From contig JBAZUC010000034.1 in NCBI GenBank assembly GCA_041661585.1, forward strand, positions 1-8,361: a DNA stretch of 8,361 bases. The letters run 5' to 3'. Both the position numbers and the translations under genes were made by a program. Positions 1 through 4,890 of this stretch are shown here, one piece after another. The notes under the pieces are model-generated. The model ran no database searches and was not told where the DNA came from. It was given only the letters and a program-made list of their open reading frames with translations. Position 1 is the first letter of the stretch, and the number at the start of each line of letters is the position of its first letter. This DNA is from JAPLXD01 sp041661585 (GTDB taxonomy: Bacteria > Patescibacteriota > Minisyncoccia > Moranbacterales > UBA11712).

Positions 1-586
1 TGTCAAAGAAAAAGAGATCACGGCCTATCATGAATCGGGGCACGCACTCGTGGCTTCGAATCTTGAGAACGCCGATCCGGTGCAAAAAGTGTCTGTTCTT
101 TCCCGCGGCCAAGCAGCCGGATATACCTTGAGCGCTCCTATGGAAGACAAGAGGCTCTATACCCGCGCTTACTTCATCGATGAACTGGCCGTGTTCTTGG
201 GAGGCTATGTCAGCGAAAAAATCATTTTCAAAGATGTTACTACCGGCGCCTCGAATGATCTTGAAAGAGCGACCGACATGGCGCGGAAGATGGTGACGAG
301 ATATGGAATGAGCACCCTTGGCCCGCGCACTTTCGGCCACAAAGAAGAGCTCGTTTTCCTTGGAAAAGAAATGAGTGAAGAAAGAAATTATTCCGAAGCG
401 ACCGCCAAAGAAATCGACATGGAAGTTTCGCGCTTCATTTCGGACGCATACAAAACCGCGGAAAAAATCATCAATGAGAAAAAAGAAACTCTTGAGCGAA
501 TCGCCCAGACTCTTCTTGAAAAAGAAACTATCGAACAAGAAGAGTTCAATGAGCTGTTAACAAACAAAAATGATAGCGAAAAATAA
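1..586 (+). CDS. ftsH: ATP-dependent zinc metalloprotease FtsH, C-terminal part (5' truncated by window edge)
   Basis: This is the last 194 codons of FtsH, the membrane-anchored AAA+ protease that extracts and degrades misfolded membrane proteins and some regulators. Only the peptidase domain is in the window; the N-terminal membrane segments and the AAA+ ATPase lie upstream of base 1. Reading in frame from base 2, the zinc site HESGH is at visible residues 10-14 (two His ligands and the catalytic Glu). The third zinc ligand is the Asp of TTGASNDLERAT (visible residue 86), a signature of FtsH peptidases. The GYTLSAP and RYGMS segments are also typical. The tail is charged and helical (ETIEQEEFNELL), as usual for the family. 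The stop at 584-586 overlaps the next gene by 17 bases, so the two are probably co-transcribed and translated in coupled fashion. The apparent GTG at 50 is internal, because the frame is open to the window edge. Confidence 0.97.
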   Translation, partial: VKEKEITAYHESGHALVASNLENADPVQKVSVLSRGQAAGYTLSAPMEDKRLYTRAYFIDELAVFLGGYVSEKIIFKDVTTGASNDLERATDMARKMVTRYGMSTLGPRTFGHKEELVFLGKEMSEERNYSEATAKEIDMEVSRFISDAYKTAEKIINEKKETLERIAQTLLEKETIEQEEFNELLTNKNDSEK

Positions 587-1547
587 TACACCACAAAAAA
601 AACAAGTCCCGTATATTGAGATCCTGAAGCAAGCCGGCCGGATTGTCTGGCAGCACCGTTTTTTACTTTGGTTTGGATTGCTGTTGGCGCTTGGGTCGCC
701 CGGAAGCTTCAACATCAACACAAAAAACAACAATGAATTCGGCGCTCCGGGTGAAGCAGCCAAGAACTTTTTTGAAAATCATTGGCAAATTGCGCTTGCG
801 GCCGCCGTGGTTCTTTTTGCAATCGGAATAGCTTTGTTTCTCATTTCTCTCGTCGCCAAAGCCGGACTTGTGAGATCAGTCAATCTTGTATCCCAAAATA
901 AAAAAACAAATTTCAAAGAAGGTTGGCGATCGGGAAAAAAATATCTTGGAAAGCTTTTCAAAATCACCGTACTGTTTTTTCTGGCTGCATTTATAATCGT
1001 CGTTATTCTCGCGGTGCCTATAATCTATCTCGTTGCCGTAAAGTCTTGGTTTGGCGCTGTTTTGGTTGGAATTTTCGCCATCGCGATTTTGATTCCGATC
1101 ATGTTCATCTTCTCTCTCACCAAAATCTTCGCTGAATTCTATATTGTCCTCTCCGGTCTTCGCGTGCGAAACGCCATTGAAGCGGGGTACAATCTGCTTC
1201 TCAAAAATATCGGTCACTCGATTGTTTTCGGACTTCTCCTTCTTGCCGTGAGCCTCGCCGCCAGCATCGTTCTCCTGCCTGTCGCGGGAATCGCGCTTGT
1301 CATCCTCATCCCGACAGGCATTGCATTTTATTATTTGAGCAAAATTGCTTTTGCTATTTTCCTCGGATGCGCCATCCTTCTTTTCCTCGCCGCAATCTTA
1401 TTCGTCTCTGCTATTTTCCAGACATACAAGCAAACCGCCTGGACTTTGTTTTTCCAAGAAATTGCCAAAGTTGAAAAACCGGAAACGGAAACAGTCGCCG
1501 AAGCGGATCTCGAAAAACCAATTGTCGCCACACCGGAAAAAGTGTAA
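570..1547 (+). CDS. hypothetical multi-pass membrane protein
   Basis: I do not recognise the family of this 325-residue protein. It starts with a short basic, soluble segment and an amphipathic stretch (IEILKQAGRIVWQHR), then has about six or seven hydrophobic segments at roughly residues 31-42, 73-96, 131-155, 159-182, 215-237, 238-256 and 258-283. It ends in an acidic, Pro/Glu-rich soluble tail of about 30 residues. The segment at 186-212 (FAEFYIVLSGLRVRNAIEAGYNLL) between membrane spans resembles the linker helix seen in many uncharacterised bacterial membrane proteins of this kind, but I see no catalytic motif. The ATG at 570 lies inside the end of ftsH (17-base overlap) and has no clear Shine-Dalgarno site, which suggests translational coupling to ftsH. 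A terminator follows directly. A partner or substrate role with FtsH is possible, but rests only on position. Confidence 0.85.
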   Translation: MIAKNNTPQKKQVPYIEILKQAGRIVWQHRFLLWFGLLLALGSPGSFNINTKNNNEFGAPGEAAKNFFENHWQIALAAAVVLFAIGIALFLISLVAKAGLVRSVNLVSQNKKTNFKEGWRSGKKYLGKLFKITVLFFLAAFIIVVILAVPIIYLVAVKSWFGAVLVGIFAIAILIPIMFIFSLTKIFAEFYIVLSGLRVRNAIEAGYNLLLKNIGHSIVFGLLLLAVSLAASIVLLPVAGIALVILIPTGIAFYYLSKIAFAIFLGCAILLFLAAILFVSAIFQTYKQTAWTLFFQEIAKVEKPETETVAEADLEKPIVATPEKV

Positions 1548-1563
1548 AAAAACAATAAATTTT

Positions 1564-1595
1564 AATACCCTGCTGATTGGCAGGGTATTTGTTTT
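1564..1595 (+). terminator. intrinsic terminator after the ftsH-membrane protein operon
   Basis: A perfect 10-bp stem, AATACCCTGC (1564-1573) with GCAGGGTATT (1580-1589), has a 6-base loop and is followed by TGTTTT. It begins 17 bases after the membrane protein stop codon. On the minus strand the same stem is not directly followed by a T-run (a T-rich stretch comes about 10 bases later), so it is a good plus-strand terminator and only a weak one for the minus-strand small gene. Confidence 0.85.
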
Positions 1596-1613
1596 GGGGG
1601 GAAATAAGTTCTC

Positions 1614-1727
1614 CTATTTCTTTTCAGAAAGACGGCGCTTTTTTTTGTAATAACGGTTCGCCAGATAGAAAAGACCACCCAACGCGCCAAGCATCACTAA
1701 TAACTTTAGAATGGTATCGTTGTCCAT
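1614..1727 (-). CDS. small single-helix membrane peptide (37 aa), hypothetical
   Basis: This 37-codon gene has an acidic start (MDNDT), one hydrophobic helix at about residues 6-23 (ILKLLVMLGALGGLFYLA), and a strongly basic end (RYYKKKRRLSEKK). That charge pattern predicts one membrane span with the C-terminus in the cytoplasm. The start is chosen because a purine-rich ribosome binding site (GGAGGAAGGAGA, minus strand, about 1731-1742) lies directly before ATG 1727, one of the best such sites in the window. The same frame stays open further upstream, but that part is only the antisense-free read-through of the tRNA-Val gene and should not be annotated. The gene lies about 38 bases after the tRNA-Val 3' end on the same strand, so it probably rides on the tRNA transcript. 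No family is recognised. Confidence 0.6.
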   Translation of the reverse strand: MDNDTILKLLVMLGALGGLFYLANRYYKKKRRLSEKK

Positions 1728-1765
1728 GTCTCTCCTTCCTCCTGAAAAGAACTTTTTCATATCTC

Positions 1766-1841
1766 TGGTGGGCAATACAGGAATCGAACCTGTGACCTCT
1801 TCCATGTCAAGGAAGCGCTCTAACCACTGAGCCAATTGCCC
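1766..1841 (-). tRNA. tRNA-Val (anticodon GAC)
   Basis: The 76-base gene folds as a full cloverleaf: acceptor GGGCAAT with ATTGCCC, D-stem GCTC/GAGC, anticodon stem CTTCC/GGAAG around the 7-base loop TTGACAT, and T-stem ACAGG/CCTGT around TTCGATT. The loop gives anticodon GAC, reading GUC and GUU valine codons. The discriminator base is A and the 3' CCA is encoded (TGG at 1766-1768 on the plus strand). It lies 14 bases downstream of the CAU tRNA on the same strand, so the two are probably processed from one precursor. Confidence 0.96.
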
Positions 1842-1855
1842 ATATTAACGATTCT

Positions 1856-1930
1856 TGGTGGGACCGATAGGGATCGAACCTATGACCAAACGGTTATGAG
1901 CCGCCCGCTCTACCACTGAGCTACGGTCCC
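1856..1930 (-). tRNA. tRNA with CAU anticodon (elongator Met, or Ile2 if lysidine-modified)
   Basis: The 75-base gene folds as a cloverleaf: acceptor GGGACCG with CGGTCCC, D-stem GCTC/GAGC, anticodon stem GGCGG/CCGTT (two G-U pairs) around loop CTCATAA, and T-stem ATAGG/CCTAT. The CCA end is encoded. The anticodon is CAU. It is not initiator tRNA: position 1 is G paired with C72, whereas bacterial initiators have an unpaired first base, and the anticodon stem lacks the three G-C pairs next to the loop. By sequence alone it may be elongator tRNA-Met or the minor tRNA-Ile whose C34 is converted to lysidine by TilS. It is the first gene of the minus-strand tRNA unit. Confidence 0.94.
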
Positions 1931-1972
1931 ATCGCTACGCTCCTTCAAGCCCAGAAGAAATTTCACATATAA

Positions 1973-2001
1973 AGCGTACTGTAATAATTGAGTTGCGTCA
2001 A
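1973..2001 (-). promoter_or_regulatory. putative promoter of the tRNA-CAU / tRNA-Val / small peptide unit
   Basis: On the minus strand, TTGACG (1996-2001) stands 17 bases before TACGCT (1973-1978). The -35 box is close to consensus and the -10 box is a weaker match. Predicted transcription would begin near 1966, about 35 bases before the first tRNA, which suits a tRNA precursor leader. Confidence 0.45.
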
Positions 2002-2021
2002 TATTTTTGTCCTGATATATT
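1993..2021 (+). promoter_or_regulatory. putative promoter of the DUF5654 gene, extended -10 type
   Basis: TTGCGT (1993-1998) is 17 bases before TATATT (2016-2021), and a TG dinucleotide one base before the -10 box makes an extended -10. Transcription would begin near 2028. Its -35 box overlaps the -35 box of the oppositely directed tRNA promoter (1996-2001). Confidence 0.5.
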
Positions 2022-2055
2022 AAGAACATCAATCATGCATTCACATTTGACCATT

Positions 2056-2355
2056 ATGCCCGAAGAAAAGAAAGAAGATAAAGATAAAAAACTGACCAAA
2101 GCCGAGGAGCAAAAACTTCATGTTTTTTTTGTTGAAAAAGTCATCACCTTGATGACCGGCGCGATGGGGCTGGTTGCGGCGCTCGCCTGGAACGACGCCA
2201 TGCGAAAACTTTTTGAGCGAGTTTTTGGCACGGCGGGATCCGGTGACATCACCGCGATGTTCATTTATGCCGCCGTCATCACCGCCACCGTCGTCATCGT
2301 CACCTACCGCCTCACCCGCTTTTCGGAGAAGATAAAAAAGAAAAATGAGAAATAA
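2056..2355 (+). CDS. DUF5654 family two-helix membrane protein
   Basis: This is a 99-residue protein when read from ATG 2056. It begins with a very charged tail (MPEEKKEDKDKK), then has two hydrophobic helices at about residues 26-46 and 65-84, and ends in a basic tail. The first helix and its exit (GLVAALAWNDAMRKLF) carry the AALAWNDA signature that I associate with DUF5654, a small uncharacterised family common in Patescibacteria and archaea. The function is unknown. Upstream in-frame starts exist (ATG 2035 and TTG 1993). TTG 1993 lies inside the predicted promoter and is rejected. ATG 2035 remains possible and would add seven residues. No clear Shine-Dalgarno site precedes either ATG, and the predicted leader is short. 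The gene stands alone, between a divergent tRNA unit and a convergent recombinase gene. Confidence 0.82.
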   Translation: MPEEKKEDKDKKLTKAEEQKLHVFFVEKVITLMTGAMGLVAALAWNDAMRKLFERVFGTAGSGDITAMFIYAAVITATVVIVTYRLTRFSEKIKKKNEK

Positions 2356-2371
2356 AAGAATTTAAATCAAC

Positions 2372-2401
2372 AAAAAAAGTCCCGACGTGTCAGGGCTTTT
2401 T
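2372..2401. terminator. bidirectional terminator between DUF5654 and Xer recombinase genes
   Basis: The inverted repeat is GTCCCGA (2379-2385) with TCAGGGC (2390-2396) around a 4-base loop. It is flanked by a seven-A run on the left and a five-T run on the right. In each direction one C-A mismatch and one G-U pair interrupt the stem, so it is of moderate strength. It fills the short gap between two convergent genes and probably ends transcription both ways. Confidence 0.65.
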
Positions 2402-3322
2402 CTATTTCCTCCTTTTCCCGTGAAACGCTTTGTGCACTTCTTTGAGCTGTTTGTTTGTCACATGGGTATAGATTTGCGTTGTCGTGACCGATGAGTGGCC
2501 GAGCATTTCCTGAACACTGCGGATGTCGGCGCCGTTGGCGATGAGATCGGTCGCAAAAGAATGGCGAAGAGTATGCGGGTGGACGTCCTTCACGATGCCA
2601 GCTTTGAGCGCGTAATATTTCACGATGCGCTGAATCGAGCGGGGAGTGAGACGAGAATTATCTGCCTTGTCTTTTTTTTCCAAACGCTTGATACCGATCC
2701 GCGCGAAGACCGCCGGATCAATGTCGGATCTTTTGTCGAAATATCTTTGAAGAGAATTTTTTGCCCTATCCGAAATGAAGACCACCCGGATCTTTCCGCC
2801 TTTTCCGCGCACGCTGAATTCCTGCGTTTTGAGATTCACCTGATCGCGGTTGAGATTGGTGAGCTCCGAAACGCGCAAGCCGGAACTATAGAGCAGTTCA
2901 AGAATCGCGCGGTCGCGGAAAGTTTTGAGATCCGAGCCCGCCGCCGCCTCAAAAATCCGGTCAACCTCTTCGCTTTCCAGAAATTCCACTTCCATTCTCA
3001 AGGTTTTTCCCAGTTCGATTTTGTCAGCCGAAAGAGTTTTCACATCGTGCCTGGCCAGATATTTCAAAAAATTTCGAATGGCGATTACGTGGTAGTTTTG
3101 CGTGATCTTTTTGAGCGGACGCCCTTTCTCGTCCACTTGGCGGTTCAGATGCAACCGAAAGCTTCTCACTAAATCATCCGTAATATCACTAGGCGAACTG
3201 ATGCGCGCCCAAGCCAAAAAACGTTCGAGGTAATGGTCATAGTTCTCGATAGTCTTTTGAGAACGATCTTTCTCGATCTCGAGGTATTCCAAATATTGAG
3301 TTTTGAGCTTTTTTATGTCCAT
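2402..3322 (-). CDS. tyrosine recombinase, XerC/XerD type
   Basis: A complete 306-residue site-specific recombinase, the usual length for Xer proteins. These act on the chromosomal dif site to resolve chromosome dimers, cutting DNA through a covalent phosphotyrosine. The N-terminal SAM-like core-binding domain is at about residues 1-90 (QYLEYLEIEKDRSQKTIENY) and the catalytic domain at about 115-300. All six active-site residues are visible: Arg150 (SSGLRVSEL), Lys174 (RGKGGK), His250 and Arg253 (HPHTLRHSFATDL), His276 (LGHSS) and nucleophile Tyr285 (TQIYTH). The frame is open for 44 more codons upstream, but those residues are unlike the family. ATG 3322 starts at the expected MDIKKLKTQYLEYL. 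It is the only recombinase seen here and stands as a single-gene unit with no flanking mobile-element features, so a housekeeping Xer role is more likely than an integrase. XerC and XerD cannot be told apart by eye. Confidence 0.93.
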   Translation of the reverse strand: MDIKKLKTQYLEYLEIEKDRSQKTIENYDHYLERFLAWARISSPSDITDDLVRSFRLHLNRQVDEKGRPLKKITQNYHVIAIRNFLKYLARHDVKTLSADKIELGKTLRMEVEFLESEEVDRIFEAAAGSDLKTFRDRAILELLYSSGLRVSELTNLNRDQVNLKTQEFSVRGKGGKIRVVFISDRAKNSLQRYFDKRSDIDPAVFARIGIKRLEKKDKADNSRLTPRSIQRIVKYYALKAGIVKDVHPHTLRHSFATDLIANGADIRSVQEMLGHSSVTTTQIYTHVTNKQLKEVHKAFHGKRRK

Positions 3323-3349
3323 TTTGACTTCTTGCGCTGCCTGACTTGA

Positions 3350-3379
3350 ATTGTACCAAAAATCACAAGAATTGCCCAA
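3350..3379 (-). promoter_or_regulatory. putative promoter of the Xer recombinase gene
   Basis: On the minus strand, TTGGGC (3374-3379) is 18 bases before TACAAT (3350-3355), a five-of-six match to the -10 consensus. Transcription would start near 3343, about 20 bases before ATG 3322. This also argues against the longer upstream start at 3454. Confidence 0.4.
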
Positions 3380-3444
3380 TGCAATATTTTCCCTTATACA
3401 AGCCAATTTTATCCAATTTCCACATTTTCTGTGCTTTTGATAAC

Positions 3445-3472
3445 TTGACACCATTCAGAGGTGTGCTAACCT
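3445..3472 (+). promoter_or_regulatory. putative promoter of the LysM-CHAP gene
   Basis: A consensus -35 TTGACA (3445-3450) is followed after 16 bases by TAACCT (3467-3472), which carries a TG one base upstream (extended -10). Transcription would start near 3479. This leaves a leader of roughly 110 to 230 bases, depending on the start codon, far longer than the other leaders predicted here. Confidence 0.55.
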
Positions 3473-3478
3473 AGTAGC

Positions 3479-3646
3479 CGTGTAACAATTAGGGATCAGA
3501 AGGAAATCGCTTCAGTTATCCAGTTTTTCCTGCCTCACCGACAGGCAAGCCGCACCGATTCGAGCCTCTGATCCAAGAGAGAGGACAAACCTATTAGTAA
3601 CCATTTCAACGATTTTCCCCAAAAAAAGCGGGGGAAACTGCGAACC
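3479..3646 (+). promoter_or_regulatory. structured 5' leader with alternative helices, candidate cis-regulatory RNA
   Basis: This stretch between the predicted transcription start and the first canonical start codon holds several helices. A long-range stem joins GGATCAGA (3493-3500) plus GG (3502-3503) to CC (3565-3566) plus TCTGATCC (3567-3574), with one bulged A. It encloses a small hairpin TGCCT/AGGCA (3531-3535 with 3543-3547). A competing stem joins CCTCT (3565-3569) to AGAGG (3580-3584). The second stem would mask AGAGAGGA (3578-3585), which looks like a ribosome binding site. A third hairpin, TTTCCCC (3614-3620) with GGGGAAA (3631-3637), follows. I could not match it to the c-di-AMP (ydaO) riboswitch consensus or to another known class by eye. 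Confidence 0.4.
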
Positions 3647-4825
3647 TTGCTAAAAGGCGAGAACTTTCATTCGATCGCTCAAAAAATTCATTCCTCCCAG
3701 ATCCGGATGGCTCAGTGTTTGAGACGAAAGTCTTATGCATGTTTCATCGCCGGCTGGATCCGGAAATATGCGGCTACCCTTGTGGTAGCTCTTTGTGTTT
3801 TGCTCGTCGCGCTCATCAATGTCTCTTCCGGAGAGAACGGAAATGGATCTATTCTCGACACTTTGGCCGGAAAAGACAGCGGCCCGAGTCCTATCAAGAC
3901 AAAATTGGCAGCCGAAACTTCCCGAAAAAACAATCTTGCTGTCGCGCATCTCTCGGATACCAATTATTCGGCCGGTTCTGCCGATTCCTCAGCCGGAGAA
4001 GACTATTATTCAGCTGAAGATTTTGCCTCGATGTATCAGCCCGAACCGACTCTCGACAACCAAATGCTTTTCGCTTCGATTGGACCGCAGACACCTGTCG
4101 CCAAGGAAAAGAGGGGCACCAGGACGTATGAGGTAAGGGACGGCGACACGGCCAGTTCCATTGCCGCTGCTTTTGGCCTTTCAACGAGCACGATTCTTTC
4201 GGCCAACAATCTTTCCGATACCTCTCTTTTGAAGCCGGGCGACAAGCTCGCTATTCTGCCCGTCACCGGCGCCAGCTACAAAATTCAAAAAGGCGACTCC
4301 ATTGAAGCTATTGCAAAAAAATACAACGTTGATTCCCAAAAAATCATCGCTTTCAATGAATTGTCCGCCGACGGACAATTAAAAGAAGGTCAAACGCTTG
4401 TCCTGCCGGATGGATATCTTTCTCCGGTCGCACCCGCAGGACCTACTGGAACCCAACTGGCCATTGCCGGCCAGCCTCAAAGTTCTTCCTATGCGCCGAT
4501 CAAGCTTGGCGGAGGCGGAGGCGGCCATCGATTCCCGTATGGCTATTGTACTTGGTATGTCGCCCAAAAACGATATGTCCCATGGGGCGGAAACGCTTCC
4601 GCATGGCTCTCCAACGCCAAGGCTTCCGGGAAAGCCACCGGCAGAACACCGCGGCCGGGAGCGATCATGGTCAGCGCGGAATCCCGATGGGGACACGTCG
4701 CTCTTGTCGAATCCGTGAGCGGTTCCAGCTTCACAATTTCCGAAATGAACTACGCCGGCTTTGGCAAAAAATCCACCCGCACCCTTTCCACAGGCAGCCG
4801 GGTGGTGAGAGGATTTATATATTAG
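3647..4825 (+). CDS. membrane-anchored LysM-LysM-CHAP peptidoglycan hydrolase
   Basis: A 392-residue envelope protein when read from TTG 3647. A basic N-terminal segment leads into one hydrophobic helix at about residues 42-59 (AATLVVALCVLLVALINV), a signal anchor or signal peptide. A low-complexity Ser/Ala/Asp-rich linker follows, then two LysM peptidoglycan-binding domains at about 160-205 (YEVRDGDTASSIAAAFGLS) and 211-254 (YKIQKGDSIEAIAKKYNV). After a Pro/Gly linker with six glycines (288-293), a CHAP amidase/endopeptidase domain occupies about 295-392. Its catalytic Cys is C301 (YGYCTWYVAQKR) and its His is H350 (WGHVALVE); E366 or N368 (SEMNY) may be the third residue. Such proteins cut peptide bonds in or next to peptidoglycan during growth or cell separation. 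The start is unsettled: ATG 3707 gives 372 residues, and the frame is open upstream to 3572. A terminator follows. Confidence 0.9.
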   Translation: MLKGENFHSIAQKIHSSQIRMAQCLRRKSYACFIAGWIRKYAATLVVALCVLLVALINVSSGENGNGSILDTLAGKDSGPSPIKTKLAAETSRKNNLAVAHLSDTNYSAGSADSSAGEDYYSAEDFASMYQPEPTLDNQMLFASIGPQTPVAKEKRGTRTYEVRDGDTASSIAAAFGLSTSTILSANNLSDTSLLKPGDKLAILPVTGASYKIQKGDSIEAIAKKYNVDSQKIIAFNELSADGQLKEGQTLVLPDGYLSPVAPAGPTGTQLAIAGQPQSSSYAPIKLGGGGGGHRFPYGYCTWYVAQKRYVPWGGNASAWLSNAKASGKATGRTPRPGAIMVSAESRWGHVALVESVSGSSFTISEMNYAGFGKKSTRTLSTGSRVVRGFIY

Positions 4826-4845
4826 GAAATATTTTTCTTGCACAT

Positions 4846-4878
4846 AATAAAAAACAGGGTCAAGCCCTGCTTTTTTTA
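4846..4878. terminator. bidirectional terminator between LysM-CHAP and uvrD/pcrA genes
   Basis: The stem CAGGG (4855-4859) with CCCTG (4865-4869), loop TCAAG, is flanked by a run of six A on the left and seven T on the right, which can extend the helix. It lies between two convergent stop codons (4825 and 4891) and has the form of a terminator on both strands. Confidence 0.8.
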
Positions 4879-4890
4879 TTTAAAATATTT

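Noticed and set aside
1728..1835. Upstream extension of the small minus-strand peptide gene to a 73-residue protein.
   Set aside because: The extra residues are translated from inside the tRNA-Val gene, and the good ribosome binding site lies at the shorter start.
2495..3172. A 225-codon open frame on the plus strand opposite the recombinase gene, and similar long frames opposite the helicase (5008-5724, 6061-6468, 6508-7017).
   Set aside because: They are antisense shadows of strongly conserved genes, without family motifs, promoters or ribosome binding sites of their own.
2402..3322. The tyrosine recombinase as an integrase of a mobile element using the nearby tRNA genes as attachment site.
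   Set aside because: No direct repeat of a tRNA 3' end, no phage or plasmid genes and no excisionase were seen. Length and motifs match housekeeping Xer, and the DUF5654 gene separates it from the tRNAs.
3531..3547. The TGCCT/AGGCA inverted repeat as a dispersed intergenic repeat family member.
   Set aside because: Only one copy is present in the window, so repetition cannot be shown; it is kept as part of the leader structure.
3479..3706. A c-di-AMP (ydaO-yuaA) riboswitch before the LysM-CHAP gene.
   Set aside because: The position suits it, but I could not place the conserved blocks of that class in order. It is reported only as an unclassified structured leader.
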